Source: Citrobacter amalonaticus
Lineage (GTDB): Bacteria; Pseudomonadota; Gammaproteobacteria; Enterobacterales; Enterobacteriaceae
NCBI RefSeq assembly: GCF_018252635.1
Contig: NZ_JAGTXM010000003.1
Span: forward strand, 186,001-250,000
Direction of reading: 5' to 3'
Length of the DNA: 64,000 nt
Below are positions 18,781 through 31,050 of this stretch, piece after piece. The number at the start of each line of letters is the position of its first letter. Within the stretch, counting starts at the first letter, position 1. The notes below the pieces were generated by a model. The model saw only the letters and a list, made by a program, of their open reading frames with translations, was not told the DNA's origin and searched no databases. Position numbers and translations under genes: made by a program.

Positions 18781-21596
18781 CAGGCAAACTTACGTTTTTC
18801 GCCATCACCGGCGATGTTGCTGACACAGCGGCCGCAGATTTCTGCGTGTTCCGCTACCTTGCCGACATCCGTCGTGTAATGCCAGCAACGCGGGCATTTA
18901 TCACCTTCGGCTTTGCTCAGAGCGATCTTCAGCCCTTTGAGCAGTTCGCTCTGCTGCGCATCAGCAGAAGCGCCGGCATAATCAGCGACTTTCGCGCCAG
19001 AGGTCAACAGGACAAATCGCAATTCATCGCCCAGTGCCGTCAGCTTCGCAGCCAGTTCAGGTTCCGCGTACAGGGTCACTGCCGCTTCCAGAGAACCGCC
19101 CACTTTCTTATCCGCACGCGCCTGTTCGATCACTTTGTTCACTTCGCCGCGTACTTTCAGCAGCTCGTCCCAGAAGCTATCGTTCATTGCTTCAGTATCA
19201 GCCAGACCGAACAAACCGTCATACCATTCGCCAGTGAAAACATATTTTTCACGGTCACCCGGCAGGTAGCCCCAGATTTCATCTGCGGTGAAGGACATGA
19301 TCGGCGCCATCCAGCGTACCAGCGCTTCCGCGATATGATACAGCGCCGTCTGGCAGCTACGACGCGCCCGGCTTTCCGCTTTCGCGGTGTACTGACGGTC
19401 TTTAATGATATCGAGATAGAACGACCCCATTTCGACGGAGCAGAAGCGCATCAGGCGCTGTACCACTTCGTGGAAATCGTAGGCTTCGTACGCTTTCAGG
19501 ATGTCTTCCTGCGCCGCTTTCGCGCAGCCCACCGCCCATCTGTCCAGTACCACCATCTCTTCCGGTTTCACCATGTCTTTAACCGGATCAAACCCGTTCA
19601 GGTTCGCCAGCAGGAAACGCGCAGTGTTACGGATACGACGATAGCTGTCGGCAGCACGTTTGAGGATCTCATCCGAAACGGCCATTTCACCGGTATAGTC
19701 GGTTGATGCCACCCACAGACGCAGAATGTCGGCGCCCAGTTTGTTCATCACATCCTGCGGCGAAACGGTGTTACCGATGGACTTGGACATCTTGCGGCCC
19801 TGACCATCAACGGTAAAGCCGTGCGTCAGTACCTGGCGATACGGCGCTTTGCCTTTCATCGCGGTGGAGATCATCAGAGACGACATGAACCAGCCACGAT
19901 GCTGGTCGGAACCTTCCAGATACATATCTGCCGCATGGCCGGCGAACTCCGGGCGTACATCCACAACGGAGGCGTGCGTTGAACCAGAGTCAAACCAGAC
20001 GTCCAGGGTATCCGGCACTTTCACATACTGATCGGCTTCGTCACCCAGAATGTCTTTCGGGTCGAGATCCCACCAGGCCTGAATACCGTCAACTTCAACG
20101 CGTTTCGCTACTTCTTCCATCAGTTCGATGGCGCGCGGGTGCAGCTCTTCAGTGTCCTTGTGAACGAACAGAGACATCGGTACGCCCCAGGTACGCTGAC
20201 GGGAGATACACCAGTCAGGACGGTTCGCTACCATCGATTCGATACGCGCCTGACCCCAGTCCGGGATCCACTGCACGCCTTTGATCTCTTTCAGCGACTG
20301 CTCGCGCAGACCTTTCTGATCCATGCTGATAAACCACTGCGGGGTCGCACGGAAGATGATCGGCGTCTTGTGACGCCAGCAGCACGGATAGCTGTGCTGC
20401 ATTTTCTCAACGTGCAGCAGCGCGCCTTTTTCACGCAGCAGTTCAACTACAATATCGTTCGCTTTAAAGACGTTCACACCGTCCAGCGTCGGATACGTAC
20501 CCGCCAGATATGCGCCGTCTGGACCTACCGGGTTAGCAACTTCCAGACCGTATTTCTGGCCGATGACATAGTCATCCGGACCATGGCCTGGCGCGGTATG
20601 TACCGCGCCAGTACCCGCATCCAGCGTCACGTGATCGCCGAGGATCGCCGGAACGTCGAAGCCCATAAACGGATGGGTAAAGCGCAGCAGCTCAAGCTCC
20701 GCCCCTTTTACGGTTGCGAGAACGGTATAGTCTGTCGCGCCAATGCGTTGCATCACGCTTTCAACCAGATCTTTCGCCAGGATCACCGCCTGCCCGTCGA
20801 TCTGTACTAGCGCGTAGTCAAAGTCCGGCGCAAGGGAAATCGCGCGGTTTGCCGGCAGCGTCCACGGCGTGGTGGTCCAGATAACCAGCGAGATTGGGCC
20901 GTTGACGCTAGCCACGCCAAATTTCGCTTTCACTGCATCCTGATCCACGGCAGCAAAGGCCACGTCAATGGACGGGGAGGTTTTGTCGTAATATTCCACT
21001 TCCGCTTCTGCCAGCGCAGAACGGCAGTCTACGCACCAGTGCACCGGCTTCGCGCCTTTGTGCAGGTGACCATTGCCAATGATTTTACCCAGCGCGCGGA
21101 TGATGTTGGCTTCGGTTTTGAAGTCCATCGTCAGATACGGATGCGACCAGTCTCCGAGCACGCCCAGACGGATAAAGTCTTTACGCTGTCCGTCAACCTG
21201 AGTTGCCGCGTACTCACGGCATTTCGCACGGAACTCCGCCGCGGTGAATTTTTCACCCGGCTTACCGAATTCCTGCTCCACTTTTAGTTCGATCGGCAGA
21301 CCGTGGCAGTCCCAACCCGGAACGTAAGGCGAGTCATATCCCGCGAGTCCTTTGGACTTCACGATAATGTCTTTCAGAATCTTGTTAACCGAGTGACCAA
21401 TATGAATGCTGCCATTCGCATAAGGAGGGCCATCATGCAGAATGAAGGTTTTTTTGCCTTTTTTGGCCGCACGAATGATGCCGTACAGGTCATCATCAGT
21501 CCAACGCGCCAGCATTCCCGGTTCGCGCCTGGCGAGATCGCCGCGCATCGGGAACCCTGTTTCCGGCAAATTCAGGGTTGATTTAAAGTCACTCAT
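18780..21596 (-). CDS. ileS: Isoleucyl-tRNA synthetase
   Basis: A 938-residue class I aminoacyl-tRNA synthetase, equal in length to the E. coli enzyme when started at [17 protein letters not shown]. The HIGH motif is [12 protein letters not shown] near residue 60 and the KMSKS motif is [10 protein letters not shown] near 600. The editing domain contains [14 protein letters not shown], and the C-terminal zinc knuckle is [10 protein letters not shown] with CGRC. The reading frame is open 22 codons further upstream, but that stretch belongs to the ribF-ileS spacer. Confidence 0.98.
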   Translation of the reverse strand: MSDFKSTLNLPETGFPMRGDLARREPGMLARWTDDDLYGIIRAAKKGKKTFILHDGPPYANGSIHIGHSVNKILKDIIVKSKGLAGYDSPYVPGWDCHGLPIELKVEQEFGKPGEKFTAAEFRAKCREYAATQVDGQRKDFIRLGVLGDWSHPYLTMDFKTEANIIRALGKIIGNGHLHKGAKPVHWCVDCRSALAEAEVEYYDKTSPSIDVAFAAVDQDAVKAKFGVASVNGPISLVIWTTTPWTLPANRAISLAPDFDYALVQIDGQAVILAKDLVESVMQRIGATDYTVLATVKGAELELLRFTHPFMGFDVPAILGDHVTLDAGTGAVHTAPGHGPDDYVIGQKYGLEVANPVGPDGAYLAGTYPTLDGVNVFKANDIVVELLREKGALLHVEKMQHSYPCCWRHKTPIIFRATPQWFISMDQKGLREQSLKEIKGVQWIPDWGQARIESMVANRPDWCISRQRTWGVPMSLFVHKDTEELHPRAIELMEEVAKRVEVDGIQAWWDLDPKDILGDEADQYVKVPDTLDVWFDSGSTHASVVDVRPEFAGHAADMYLEGSDQHRGWFMSSLMISTAMKGKAPYRQVLTHGFTVDGQGRKMSKSIGNTVSPQDVMNKLGADILRLWVASTDYTGEMAVSDEILKRAADSYRRIRNTARFLLANLNGFDPVKDMVKPEEMVVLDRWAVGCAKAAQEDILKAYEAYDFHEVVQRLMRFCSVEMGSFYLDIIKDRQYTAKAESRARRSCQTALYHIAEALVRWMAPIMSFTADEIWGYLPGDREKYVFTGEWYDGLFGLADTEAMNDSFWDELLKVRGEVNKVIEQARADKKVGGSLEAAVTLYAEPELAAKLTALGDELRFVLLTSGAKVADYAGASADAQQSELLKGLKIALSKAEGDKCPRCWHYTTDVGKVAEHAEICGRCVSNIAGDGEKRKFA

Positions 21597-21630
21597 CAGA
21601 TTCTCGGTTCCGTATTGATTACGTAGGCAT

Positions 21631-22569
21631 TTAAGCCGGTTTTGATAGCCCAAAAAAATCACGGGCAGTTAATTCATCTCGCGCAATCTGCGCTTTGAGT
21701 TCATCCAGCGAGGCAAATCGCTGTTCATTGCGTATTTTTTTACGCAGCACAACATCTATATGGCGACCATAGAGGTCCATTGCAACATCCAGCAGATGCA
21801 CTTCCAGTTGCTGACGCACGCCCGAAACCGTCGGTCGGGTTCCGATGTTCGCCACGCCGGGCAATGGCTTCTCGCCAAGCCCCATCACTTCAACCGCATA
21901 GACCCCTTTTACCGGGGAAACCTGACGACGCAGCGGTAAGTTTGCCGTCGGGAAACCAATGGTGCGTCCGAGTTCATCACCGTGTACAACACGGCCAGAA
22001 ATGGTAAACGGATGACCCAGCAGGCTTTCGGCGAGGGCCAGGTTGTCCTGTGCCAACGCCTGACGCACGGCGGTACTGCTGATACGTACACCGCCTTCGC
22101 AGAAGGTTTGGGTGCTGGTAACATCAAAACCATATTCCGCACCCGCCTTCTGTAATAACAAGAAATCGCCTTCGCGACCAGCGCCAAAGCGGAAATCATC
22201 CCCCACCGCGAGAAATTGCACCCCAAGACGATTCACCAGCAGTTCACTGATAAAGGTCTGTGCCGTAAGGGCCGCAAAACGTCGATCGAATCGCACGCAC
22301 AGCACATAGTCGACGCCGCATTGCGCGAGATAACGCAATTTTTCACGCAGGCGGGTCAGCCGCGCAGGCGCTTTATCTGTCGCAAACAGTTCGAGCGGCT
22401 GCGGTTCAAAAATCATCACCATCACCGGTAAGCCACGCCTGCGCCCTTCTTCCTGCAAACCGTGCAGCAGCGCACGATGCCCACGATGCACGCCGTCGAA
22501 ATTACCAATAGTCAGCACACACCCGTGCGGGGCCTGACTGAGATTATGTATGCCGCGTATCAGCTTCAT
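21631..22569 (-). CDS. ribF: Bifunctional riboflavin kinase/FAD synthetase
   Basis: A 312-residue protein with two enzymes. The N-terminal nucleotidyltransferase half makes FAD ([16 protein letters not shown] is its HIGH-like motif), and the C-terminal flavokinase half makes FMN ([27 protein letters not shown]). It is the first gene of the ribF-ileS-lspA-fkpB-ispH operon. Its start lies 328 bases from divergent rpsT. No FMN riboswitch is apparent in front of it. Confidence 0.96.
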   Translation of the reverse strand: MKLIRGIHNLSQAPHGCVLTIGNFDGVHRGHRALLHGLQEEGRRRGLPVMVMIFEPQPLELFATDKAPARLTRLREKLRYLAQCGVDYVLCVRFDRRFAALTAQTFISELLVNRLGVQFLAVGDDFRFGAGREGDFLLLQKAGAEYGFDVTSTQTFCEGGVRISSTAVRQALAQDNLALAESLLGHPFTISGRVVHGDELGRTIGFPTANLPLRRQVSPVKGVYAVEVMGLGEKPLPGVANIGTRPTVSGVRQQLEVHLLDVAMDLYGRHIDVVLRKKIRNEQRFASLDELKAQIARDELTARDFFGLSKPA

Positions 22570-22731
22570 GTCTGGCTCAAAACAGTGAAAATCGCCAAAG
22601 TATACCTTGTACAGCGGTCAAGGTTAACCGGCGATTGATGTGGCGAAACAGAAAGCAGATGAATTTCATTACCCTGAGGCAAATACCAACCACAAACTGA
22701 CAAAGCAATTCAATTTTTATCGCTGAAAAGC

Positions 22732-22850
22732 TGTATTCACAGACCGCAAGCTGGTAGAATCCTGCGCCATCACTACGTAACGAGTGCCGCTAGATTAACG
22801 GCGCTTATTTGCACAAATCCATTGACAAAAGAAGGCTAAAAGGGCATATT
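22732..22850 (+). promoter_or_regulatory. Two promoters of rpsT
   Basis: A distal promoter has TAGAAT at 22755-22760 with a weak TGTATT 17 bases upstream. The proximal promoter is strong: TTGACA at 22822-22827, 17-base spacing, CATATT at 22845-22850. This reproduces the P1/P2 arrangement of E. coli rpsT. The gap between ribF and rpsT contains nothing else I can identify. Confidence 0.7.
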
Positions 22851-22876
22851 CCTCGGCCTTTGAATTGTCCATATAG

Positions 22877-23161
<285 letters not shown>

Positions 23162-23184
23162 TCGCCTGTTGATTGTTGCTTTGT

Positions 23185-23213
23185 AAAAAAACCCGCGCAA
23201 GCGGGTTTTTTTA
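23185..23213 (+). terminator. Terminator of rpsT
   Basis: AAACCCGCGCAAGCGGGTTT forms a compact stem with a GCAA tetraloop flanked by A and T runs on both sides. It can therefore also serve nhaR from the other strand, which stops nine bases away. Confidence 0.9.
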
Positions 23214-23221
23214 TGTCTGGA

Positions 23222-24121
23222 CTATTTGTTCTGGGGTGTAAATAACGCCGAATAGTTTGTATTACAGATACGCTGGACCGCCGGGTGCTGAATCATTCTT
23301 TCAGCAAAGATGGCATGATATTCCTCCATCACATTCTCCACGCGACCAATTTCGACGATGGAATCGTCTGCGTAAAAGTCATGCGCATAGAGCGTCGGAG
23401 CCACAAAAATCGCGTTGTGTGTCGCGCCAAAGGCTTTCATCAATGCGGCGTCGTCAAACTCTCCCAAAATTTCAACCTTCAGCCCCTGGGAATTAATCCA
23501 GTTCAACAACTTGCGTCCTAACATTGAACGCCGTCCGGGGATCAGCAAACGTCGCTCTTCCAGACAGGCCGGAAAGGGTTTTTCCGGTAATGGCTGGGTA
23601 CACCAGAAGCTCACGCTACACTCGCCAATCTTCACCGAAAACAGCCCTTCCTGCTGCGTCGAGTCAATCGGGCAATCCGAGATAATCATGTCCAGCTTGT
23701 GCTGGCTGAGCTGCTCAAGCAGCATCTCGTGGGTTGATTCAAAACAGCGCAGGTGGATCTGCTCACCTTCAACGACGGCGGCATCCAGTACGTTGCTGAC
23801 CAGCCGTTTCGACAACGCATCCGCCACGCCCACATCAAATAACAGATTGGACTCTTTGCGGTAGTTCACGATATCCAGCATCTCCTGGCTTAGGGTGAAC
23901 ATTTTATCCGCATAGCGAAAAACCAGTTCGCCAAGTTCGCTGGGCTCCAGACCACGCCCCTTACGCTTGAAGAGTTTGCCCTGCAGGCGTTCTTCAAGCG
24001 CTTTAATCTGTCCGGTGATAGTTTGCGGCGTTAAATAGAGCGCTTCCGCCGCACCGACCACGGACCCCTCTTTATAGACGTGCCAAAAGTAATAGAGATG
24101 GTTGTAATTAATGTGGGACAT
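23222..24121 (-). CDS. nhaR: LysR-family activator of nhaA
   Basis: A 299-residue LysR-type regulator that senses Na+ and activates nhaA. The N-terminal winged helix is [39 protein letters not shown]. The effector domain follows from residue 90. The sequence is nearly that of E. coli NhaR. It lies 64 bases after nhaA in the same direction, the usual nhaAR operon. Confidence 0.96.
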   Translation of the reverse strand: MSHINYNHLYYFWHVYKEGSVVGAAEALYLTPQTITGQIKALEERLQGKLFKRKGRGLEPSELGELVFRYADKMFTLSQEMLDIVNYRKESNLLFDVGVADALSKRLVSNVLDAAVVEGEQIHLRCFESTHEMLLEQLSQHKLDMIISDCPIDSTQQEGLFSVKIGECSVSFWCTQPLPEKPFPACLEERRLLIPGRRSMLGRKLLNWINSQGLKVEILGEFDDAALMKAFGATHNAIFVAPTLYAHDFYADDSIVEIGRVENVMEEYHAIFAERMIQHPAVQRICNTNYSALFTPQNK

Positions 24122-24185
24122 ACATTCTCTCTGATAAATATTACAAAGGGGGAGCCGGAAGAGGCTCCCTTGCTAACTCGCCCAA

Positions 24186-25352
24186 TCAGACCGACGGGCG
24201 TAAACGAGCGCGCAGCAAGCTGTAACCAATTACCGCCGACAACAAGGAGCCAATCAGGATCCCCAGCTTCGCCCAGTTAATCAGCTCCGGATCCACATTG
24301 CCAAAGGCCAGGCTGGCGATAAAAATCGACATCGTAAAGCCAATGCCGCACAGGATGCCGACCGCCATGATTTGCGGGAAGGAGGTTCCCTCTGGCAATT
24401 GCGCCAACTTCAAACGCAGCGCCAGCCAGCAGAACAGGCTGATCCCCAGTGGTTTACCCACCAACAGGCCCGCAATAATGCCGAGCGGCAGAATGGAGGT
24501 CAGACCGTCCATCGTTACGCCCTGTAATGAAACACCCGCATTGGCGAAAGCAAACAACGGCAGAATCAAATAAGCCACCCACGGATGCAGAACATGTTCC
24601 AGACGCTTTGCCGGGGAACGTCCGTACTTCTCTTTCAGCGGTATAAAGAAGCCGACAATTACGCCTGCCAGCGTCGCATGGACGCCAGATTTCAGTACCG
24701 CCGTCCACAGCACCACCCCAACGAGGATGTATACGCCCGTGCGCCGAACACCGCACAGGTTCAGCAGTGCCAGAATCGCAATGGCGAATGCCGCCACACC
24801 CAATGACACCATCGACAGATCGTGGGTATAGAAGACGGCGATAATAATGATCGCCCCCAGGTCATCAATAATCGCCAGCGCCATCAGGAAAATTTTCAAC
24901 GCCAGCGGCACCCGACTGCCGAGCAAAGCCAGCACGCCGAGGGCAAAGGCGATATCCGTAGCCGCTGGGATCGCCCAGCCTTCGCGGGTGATCGGATCGG
25001 CATAGTTGAAGGCCAGGTACAGCAGCGCGGGGACAATCATTCCGCCGATGGCGGCAATCACTGGGAATGCCGCCTGACGCAGGCTCGCCAGGGAGCCCTG
25101 CATTAGCTCGCGCTTCACCTCAAGGCCAATCAGCAGGAAAAATACCGCCATCAGGGCGTCGTTGATCCACAACAGCATGTTTTTATTGATCTCAAGCGCG
25201 CCAACCCGTAACTGAACCGGCGTCTCAAGGAAAGCGTGGTACCATCCACTGGTCACACTCATATTGGCCATCAGCATGGCCATGGCAGCGGCGATGATAA
25301 GAATGATGCCTCCAGAGGCATCGCTGCTAAAGAAACGATGCAGATGTTTCAC
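24186..25352 (-). CDS. nhaA: Na+/H+ antiporter NhaA
   Basis: A 388-residue inner-membrane protein with twelve hydrophobic segments, the main pH- and sodium-responsive antiporter (two H+ in, one Na+ or Li+ out). The ion-binding pair D163/D164 is seen in [12 protein letters not shown], and the TM4 region with [18 protein letters not shown] is intact. It is followed by nhaR. The mokC/hokC region that lies nearby in K-12 is absent: only 172 bases separate it from dnaJ. Confidence 0.97.
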   Translation of the reverse strand: MKHLHRFFSSDASGGIILIIAAAMAMLMANMSVTSGWYHAFLETPVQLRVGALEINKNMLLWINDALMAVFFLLIGLEVKRELMQGSLASLRQAAFPVIAAIGGMIVPALLYLAFNYADPITREGWAIPAATDIAFALGVLALLGSRVPLALKIFLMALAIIDDLGAIIIIAVFYTHDLSMVSLGVAAFAIAILALLNLCGVRRTGVYILVGVVLWTAVLKSGVHATLAGVIVGFFIPLKEKYGRSPAKRLEHVLHPWVAYLILPLFAFANAGVSLQGVTMDGLTSILPLGIIAGLLVGKPLGISLFCWLALRLKLAQLPEGTSFPQIMAVGILCGIGFTMSIFIASLAFGNVDPELINWAKLGILIGSLLSAVIGYSLLRARLRPSV

Positions 25353-25469
25353 TTTTTATTCTCTCTATAGGGTGAATACTTCGTAATTACTATCATACTC
25401 CGCATGAATAATCGTTAAAATTAGATTATTCATGGCAAAACATTCGCTTTTACCGAATCATAGAGGCAT

Positions 25470-25501
25470 AAAAAAAGCCTGAGATCTCGCAATCTCAGGC
25501 T
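25470..25501 (-). terminator. Terminator of dnaKJ
   Basis: On the minus strand GCCTGAGATTGCGAGATCTCAGGC is a nine-pair stem followed by seven T, 24 bases after the dnaJ stop codon. Confidence 0.92.
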
Positions 25502-25524
25502 CTTGGCCGATACGGCAGACGTAA

Positions 25525-26658
25525 TTAACGGGTCAAATCATCAAAGAACTTTTTCACGCCGTCAAAGAAGCTCTTGGAGCGCGGGCTGTTCTTTTCGCCG
25601 GTTGGGCCGCCAAAGCTTTCCTGCAGGTCTTTCAGCAGTTGCTTCTGCTTTTCATTCAGACCGACCGGTGTTTCGACCACGACGCGGCACAGCAAATCCC
25701 CCTGCGCGCCACCTCGAACCGATTTCACGCCTTTGCCACGCATGCGGAACAGTTTTCCGGTTTGCGTTTCGCTTGGCACTTTCAGCTTAACTCGACCATC
25801 CAGCGTCGGGACTTCAATCTCGCCGCCGAGTGCTGCCATCGCAAAGTTAATCGGCACTTCGCAGTACAGGTTATTACCTTCACGTTCGAAGATCGGATGC
25901 TGTTTCACCTGCACCTGAACGTACAGATCCCCTGCCGGTGCGCCGTGTTCGCCCGCTTCCCCTTCGCCTGAAAGACGAATACGGTCGCCGGTATCCACGC
26001 CTGCCGGGATTTTAACCGACAGCGTTTTGCTCTTCTCGACGCGACCATGACCGTGACACTTATTGCAGGGATCCTTGATCAGCGTACCGCGCCCCTGACA
26101 GTGCGGACAAGTTTGCTGAACGGCGAAGAACCCCTGGCGCATCTGCACCTGGCCGGAACCGTGACAGGTCGGACAGGTCTGCGGCTGCGTGCCCGCTTTC
26201 GCCCCGCTGCCGTGGCAAACATCACACTCTTCCAGCGTCGGAATGCGGATCTCTTTGGTCACGCCACGTACGGCTTCTTCCAGGGTGAGATCCATGTTGT
26301 AACGTAAATCGGCCCCACGCGCAGCACGTTGACGACCCCGACCACCGCCAAAGATATCGCCAAAAACGTCACCAAAGATATCACTGAAGTCAGCGCCGCC
26401 GCCAAAACCGCCGCCGCCGCCCATCCCGCCTTGCTCAAACGCGGCATGACCGTACTGATCATAGGCTGCGCGTTTCTGCGAGTCGGTCAGGACTTCATAC
26501 GCTTCTTTGATCTCTTTAAACTTGGCCTCGGCCTCTTTATCACCCTGGTTACGGTCCGGGTGAAATTTCATGGCCAGGCGCTTGTAGGCCTTTTTGATTT
26601 CACGCTCTTCCGCTGATTTGGAAACGCCTAAAATCTCGTAATAGTCTTGCTTTGCCAT
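25525..26658 (-). CDS. dnaJ: Chaperone protein DnaJ
   Basis: A 377-residue Hsp40 co-chaperone. The J domain (residues 1-70) contains HPD at 33-35, which stimulates DnaK ATPase. Then come a glycine-rich linker ([12 protein letters not shown]) and the zinc domain with four CxxCxGxG repeats ([32 protein letters not shown]). The rest is the two-part substrate-binding region. It is cotranscribed with dnaK, with an intergenic hairpin between them. Confidence 0.98.
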   Translation of the reverse strand: MAKQDYYEILGVSKSAEEREIKKAYKRLAMKFHPDRNQGDKEAEAKFKEIKEAYEVLTDSQKRAAYDQYGHAAFEQGGMGGGGGFGGGADFSDIFGDVFGDIFGGGRGRQRAARGADLRYNMDLTLEEAVRGVTKEIRIPTLEECDVCHGSGAKAGTQPQTCPTCHGSGQVQMRQGFFAVQQTCPHCQGRGTLIKDPCNKCHGHGRVEKSKTLSVKIPAGVDTGDRIRLSGEGEAGEHGAPAGDLYVQVQVKQHPIFEREGNNLYCEVPINFAMAALGGEIEVPTLDGRVKLKVPSETQTGKLFRMRGKGVKSVRGGAQGDLLCRVVVETPVGLNEKQKQLLKDLQESFGGPTGEKNSPRSKSFFDGVKKFFDDLTR

Positions 26659-26686
26659 TGGTTTTTTTCAGCCCCTTAACATGCGA

Positions 26687-26720
26687 GCACGGGCGGAGAG
26701 GAAACCCTCTTCGCCCGTGC
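26687..26720 (-). other. Intergenic hairpin between dnaK and dnaJ
   Basis: GCACGGGCGGAGAGG pairs with CCCTCTTCGCCCGTGC around a short loop. No T run follows on the minus strand before dnaJ, so it is more likely an mRNA processing or stability element, or a partial terminator that lowers dnaJ relative to dnaK. Confidence 0.6.
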
Positions 26721-26746
26721 CGATTAATTACCCTGCATCAGGGCGA

Positions 26747-28663
26747 TTATTTTTTATCTTTCACTTCTTCAAACTCAGCGTCGACAACATCGTCATCTTT
26801 CGCGTTGTTTGCGGAAGCATCAGCGGAGCCCGCCTGCTGCTGCGCGTGCTGCTGCTGAGCGATTTCCATCAGTTTCTGGGAAACCTGCGCCAGCTCCTGC
26901 ATCTTCGCTTCGATAGCCGCTTTGTCTTCACCTTTCAGCGCTGTTTCCAGTGCGCTCAGTGCAGACTCGATAGCAGTTTTGTCGTCAGCTGGCAGCTGTT
27001 CGCCTGCTTCCTCAACCTGCTTGCGAGTGCTGTGCAACAGATGGTCGCCCTGGTTACGGGTCTGAACCAGTTCTTCGAACTTACGGTCAGACTCGGCGTT
27101 CGCTTCCGCTTCGCGAACCATTTTCTGAATTTCTTCTTCGTTCAGGCCAGAAGACGCCTTGATGGTAATCTTCTGCTCTTTCCCGCTGTTTTTGTCTTTT
27201 GCGGAAACGTGCAGAATACCGTCAGCATCGATATCGAAGGTGACTTCGATCTGCGGCATGCCGCGCGGTGCCGGGTTGATCCCATCCAGGTTGAACTGAC
27301 CCAGAGATTTGTTATCAGACGCACGCTTACGTTCACCCTGTAGCACATGGATGGTTACCGCAGACTGGTTGTCTTCAGCGGTAGAGAACACCTGGCTGTG
27401 CTTGGTCGGGATGGTGGTATTTTTGCTGATCAGTGCCGTCATCACACCGCCCATGGTTTCGATACCCAGAGACAGCGGGGTAACGTCCAGCAGCAGTACG
27501 TCTTTCACATCACCGGTCAATACACCACCCTGAACAGCAGCGCCGATAGCCACTGCTTCGTCCGGGTTCACGTCTTTACGCGGTTCTTTACCAAAGAACT
27601 CAGCCACTTTCTTCTGCACCATTGGCATACGCGTCTGACCACCAACGAGGATAACGTCGTTGATATCAGATACGGACAGACCAGCGTCCTGCAGAGCGAC
27701 TTTCAGCGGCTCGATGGAACGGTTCACCAGATCTTCGACCAGGCTTTCCAGTTTCGCGCGAGTCACTTTGATGTTCATGTGTTTCGGACCGGTGGCATCT
27801 GCAGTGATGTACGGCAGGTTCACGTCGGTCTGCTGTGCAGAAGAAAGCTCGATTTTCGCTTTTTCTGCCGCTTCTTTCAGGCGCTGCATGGCCAGCGGGT
27901 CGTTACGCAGGTCAATGCCCTGATCTTTCTTAAATTCTTCAACCAGATAGTTGATCATACGGCTGTCGAAGTCTTCACCACCCAGGTGGGTATCACCGTT
28001 GGTTGCCAGAACTTCGAAGGTTTTTTCGCCGTCAACTTCGTCGATTTCGATAATAGAGATATCAAAAGTACCACCACCGAGGTCGTAAACCGCGATAGTA
28101 CGGTTACCGACTTCTTTATCCAGACCATAGGCCAGCGCGGCGGCAGTCGGTTCGTTGATGATACGTTTCACTTCCAGACCTGCGATACGGCCGGCGTCTT
28201 TGGTTGCCTGACGCTGAGCATCGTTAAAGTAAGCAGGTACGGTGATAACTGCTTCAGTTACTGGTTCACCCAGGTAATCTTCAGCCGTTTTCTTCATTTT
28301 TTTCAGCACTTCAGCCGAGATCTGCGGCGGTGCCATTTTCTGACCTTTCACATCCAGCCATGCGTCGCCGTTATCGGCGCCAATGATTTTGTACGGCATG
28401 ATGGAAACGTCACGTTGAACTTCTTCGTCCTGGAAGCGGCGGCCAATCAGGCGTTTAATCGCAAACAGGGTGTTTTGCGGGTTTGTCACTGCCTGACGTT
28501 TAGCCGGCTGACCAACCAGAGTTTCACCATCCTGGGTATAAGCAATGATAGAAGGCGTGGTGCGATCGCCCTCGGCATTCTCCAGCACACGTGCTTGAGT
28601 TCCATCCATAATCGCTACACAAGAGTTGGTAGTCCCCAGGTCGATACCAATAATTTTACCCAT
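26747..28663 (-). CDS. dnaK: Chaperone protein DnaK (Hsp70)
   Basis: A 638-residue Hsp70. The ATPase domain begins [17 protein letters not shown] and contains [18 protein letters not shown] near residue 195. The linker [16 protein letters not shown] precedes the substrate-binding domain, and a helical lid ends in the acidic tail [16 protein letters not shown]. It works with DnaJ and GrpE in folding and in control of sigma-32. A clear sigma-32 promoter lies upstream. Confidence 0.98.
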   Translation of the reverse strand: MGKIIGIDLGTTNSCVAIMDGTQARVLENAEGDRTTPSIIAYTQDGETLVGQPAKRQAVTNPQNTLFAIKRLIGRRFQDEEVQRDVSIMPYKIIGADNGDAWLDVKGQKMAPPQISAEVLKKMKKTAEDYLGEPVTEAVITVPAYFNDAQRQATKDAGRIAGLEVKRIINEPTAAALAYGLDKEVGNRTIAVYDLGGGTFDISIIEIDEVDGEKTFEVLATNGDTHLGGEDFDSRMINYLVEEFKKDQGIDLRNDPLAMQRLKEAAEKAKIELSSAQQTDVNLPYITADATGPKHMNIKVTRAKLESLVEDLVNRSIEPLKVALQDAGLSVSDINDVILVGGQTRMPMVQKKVAEFFGKEPRKDVNPDEAVAIGAAVQGGVLTGDVKDVLLLDVTPLSLGIETMGGVMTALISKNTTIPTKHSQVFSTAEDNQSAVTIHVLQGERKRASDNKSLGQFNLDGINPAPRGMPQIEVTFDIDADGILHVSAKDKNSGKEQKITIKASSGLNEEEIQKMVREAEANAESDRKFEELVQTRNQGDHLLHSTRKQVEEAGEQLPADDKTAIESALSALETALKGEDKAAIEAKMQELAQVSQKLMEIAQQQHAQQQAGSADASANNAKDDDVVDAEFEEVKDKK

Positions 28664-28782
28664 CTAAACGTCTCCACTAAAAATTCGGTCAACATGTGGT
28701 TGTGAGTCTGTAATAAGGGCGAAACGTGCGGTTTCAACTACCCTGATTCGTTTTTTTTCAGACTCACCACTGCGGTTGACTA

Positions 28783-28818
28783 CTAAGTGGGGTCGTAACC
28801 CACTTCATCAAGGGGGGG
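28783..28818 (-). promoter_or_regulatory. Sigma-32 heat-shock promoter of dnaK
   Basis: On the minus strand CCCCCCCTTGATGAAG (-35) and CCCCACTTAG (-10) match the heat-shock consensus and the known E. coli dnaK P1. The 355-base gap to satP holds this promoter and the long 5' leader; the yaaI and yaaW genes found here in K-12 are absent. Confidence 0.8.
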
Positions 28819-29018
28819 AATGAAAAAATTTTTGCTTTTGTTGAAATAAATCGCCTGGACGGTGTGTGAGGACGATCACGGCAGAAATTCATCCTTTTCC
28901 CCCGATGAGATCATAGACAGCCCCTTCTCTCCTGATTATTATGCCGCGCCCCGAACGGCGTCATGTTTTAGCGGGGATAGCTATTTCACCATTCAATTAA
29001 TGATGATCTTGAGGATTT

Positions 29019-29585
29019 ATGGGCAACACTAAGTTGGCTAACCCGGCACCGCTGGGCCTGATGGGCTTCGGCATGACCACCATTCTGCTTAACCTGCATA
29101 ACGCGGGTTTTTTCGCACTTGACGGTATTATTCTCGCGATGGGGATTTTCTACGGCGGTATCGCGCAAATTTTTGCCGGCCTGCTGGAATACAAAAAAGG
29201 GAACACCTTCGGTTTGACCGCTTTCACCTCTTACGGCTCGTTCTGGCTGACGCTGGTCGCGATCCTGCTGATGCCGAAAATGGGTCTGACCGAAGCCCCT
29301 AATGCGCAGTTCCTCGGTGCCTACCTGGGTCTGTGGGGGGTATTCACTCTGTTTATGTTCTTCGGCACGCTGACAGGCGCACGCGCCCTGCAGTTCGTGT
29401 TCCTGAGCCTGACGGTTCTGTTCGCTCTGTTGGCCGTAGGTAATATCGCGGGTAACGAAGCCGTGATCCACTTTGCTGGCTGGGTTGGCTTAGTGTGTGG
29501 TGCCAGCGCCATTTATCTGGCGATGGGTGAAGTGCTGAACGAACAGTTTGGTCGTACCATTCTGCCGATTGGCGAAAAACACTGA
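29019..29585 (+). CDS. satP: Acetate/succinate:proton symporter SatP
   Basis: A 188-residue inner-membrane protein of the AceTr (GPR1/FUN34/YaaH) family with six membrane segments. The family signature near the N-terminus is [21 protein letters not shown]. It takes up acetate and succinate. A hairpin closes the gene. It faces the transporter gene on the other strand. Confidence 0.95.
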   Translation: MGNTKLANPAPLGLMGFGMTTILLNLHNAGFFALDGIILAMGIFYGGIAQIFAGLLEYKKGNTFGLTAFTSYGSFWLTLVAILLMPKMGLTEAPNAQFLGAYLGLWGVFTLFMFFGTLTGARALQFVFLSLTVLFALLAVGNIAGNEAVIHFAGWVGLVCGASAIYLAMGEVLNEQFGRTILPIGEKH

Positions 29586-29593
29586 TCATCAGT

Positions 29594-29614
29594 ATCCCCC
29601 CGTTAAGGGGGGAT
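29594..29614. terminator. Hairpin between satP and the MHS transporter
   Basis: ATCCCCCC-GTTAA-GGGGGGAT is an eight-pair stem followed by CATTATTA. It lies between two convergent genes and probably ends satP transcription. Confidence 0.75.
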
Positions 29615-29619
29615 CATTA

Positions 29620-30927
29620 TTACGGCTGTTGTAGCTCAGCCTGCATTTCCGTATCGCGATAATACATATCCTGTCGCAGCCAGATTCCCAGACCCAATCC
29701 CACCAGCGACAACGCCAGCACATACCAGCCCGGCGCCATCGGCGAGACGCGCATCAGCAGCGTGACGGCAATCGGTGTCAGCCCACCAAAAATGGCGTAA
29801 GAGACGTTGTAGGAAAATGAAATACCGGTAAAGCGGACTTCCGCAGGAAACGCGCGCACCATCACGTATGGTACAGCGCCCACCACGCCCACGCAGAGCC
29901 CCACCAGCCCGTAGAGCAGGAACAGGTATTGCGGATATGCGCCCGACAGGTGATAGAACAACCCGCTCGAACAGGCCAATAATAGGCTGCCAACAATAAA
30001 GGTTTTGCTGGCGCCAACACGGTCGACGATAAAGCCCGCCAACAGGCAACCCACGCAAAGCATAATGGTCGCCACGCTGTTTGCCTGCAACGTCAGGGCC
30101 GGGGCCAGTCCGTACTGCTTTTGCAGCCAGACCGGCGACATTAAAATCACCACCACAATCCCTGCGGAGAGCAGCCAGGTCAGAAGCATGGAGATCACCA
30201 CTGCCTTCTGGTGTTTCACCACCACCGACTTCACCGGCAGCTCCTGCGCCAGCGTCTTGCGCTGTTGCATCTCCAGAAAGACCGGTGTTTCCTGTAACCA
30301 ACGGCGTAAGTACATCGCCACCAGACCAAAAACCCCGCCCAACAGGAACGGAATTCGCCAGCCATAGTCATGCACGGCCTGTTGCGTCAAAAGAGTGTTT
30401 ACCTGAGTGGCCACTACGGAACCCAGCAGGATCCCCACCGTCAGACCTGCCGTTAGCGTGCCGCAGGCGATGCCGATACGACGTTCGGGAACGTGCTCGG
30501 CCACAAACACCCATGCGCCCGGCACTTCACCGCCAATCGCCGCCCCCTGTAAAATACGCATTAGCAGTAATAATAGCGGCGCAACAATCCCTATAGAGGC
30601 GTAAGTTGGCAGCAGACCAATCGCCAGCGTGGGAACCGCCATCAGCAAAATGCTCAGCGTGAACATTTTTTTGCGCCCGACCAGATCGCCAAAATGCGCC
30701 ATGATGATGCCGCCTAACGGACGTGCCAGATACCCGGCTGCGAAGATGCCAAAGGTTTGTACCTGACGAAGCCAGTCGGGAATATCGGAGGGGAAAAACA
30801 ACTCTCCCACCACTGCCGCGAAAAAGACGAAGATAATAAAGTCGTAAAACTCAAGCGCGCCGCCAAGGGCGGCCAGCGTCAGCGTTTTATAATCCTGGCG
30901 ATTCAGGGGGCGTATCTGTTGTGACAT
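29620..30927 (-). CDS. MFS transporter, metabolite:H+ symporter (MHS/ProP-ShiA type)
   Basis: A 435-residue membrane protein when started at MSQQIRPLNRQDYKTL; an earlier start in the same frame would add 28 residues rich in promoter-like AT sequence. About twelve membrane segments are seen. MHS-type signatures are LGGALEFYDFIIFVFFAAVVGELFFP, GDLVGRKKMF and RILQGAAIGGEVPGAWVFVAEH. The relatives carry organic acids, betaines or shikimate; the substrate here is not clear. K-12 has no such gene between satP and mog, so it is an addition or a lineage-specific gene. Confidence 0.85.
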   Translation of the reverse strand: MSQQIRPLNRQDYKTLTLAALGGALEFYDFIIFVFFAAVVGELFFPSDIPDWLRQVQTFGIFAAGYLARPLGGIIMAHFGDLVGRKKMFTLSILLMAVPTLAIGLLPTYASIGIVAPLLLLLMRILQGAAIGGEVPGAWVFVAEHVPERRIGIACGTLTAGLTVGILLGSVVATQVNTLLTQQAVHDYGWRIPFLLGGVFGLVAMYLRRWLQETPVFLEMQQRKTLAQELPVKSVVVKHQKAVVISMLLTWLLSAGIVVVILMSPVWLQKQYGLAPALTLQANSVATIMLCVGCLLAGFIVDRVGASKTFIVGSLLLACSSGLFYHLSGAYPQYLFLLYGLVGLCVGVVGAVPYVMVRAFPAEVRFTGISFSYNVSYAIFGGLTPIAVTLLMRVSPMAPGWYVLALSLVGLGLGIWLRQDMYYRDTEMQAELQQP

Positions 30928-31050
30928 AGCGAACCATAAGTCAGTGGAGTGTTGGATGTTATGAATGACATCTGTAAAGTTATAATTACTATAACGTAAA
31001 CAAAACAACACGCCACTTTCACCGTCACTTATCGTATGAAAAGGTTAACT

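Noticed and set aside
18759-19706. Open frame of 315 codons opposite ileS
   Set aside because: Antisense to the conserved synthetase; no start signal and no domain.
25353-25524. hokC/mokC-sokC toxin-antitoxin locus expected near nhaA from the K-12 map
   Set aside because: The gap has only the dnaKJ terminator and the nhaA promoter; no Hok-like peptide or IS element is seen.
27347-28705. Open frame of 452 codons on the plus strand opposite dnaK
   Set aside because: It is the well-known long antisense frame of dnaK caused by codon bias. It has no ribosome-binding site and no recognisable domain, and DnaK is certain.
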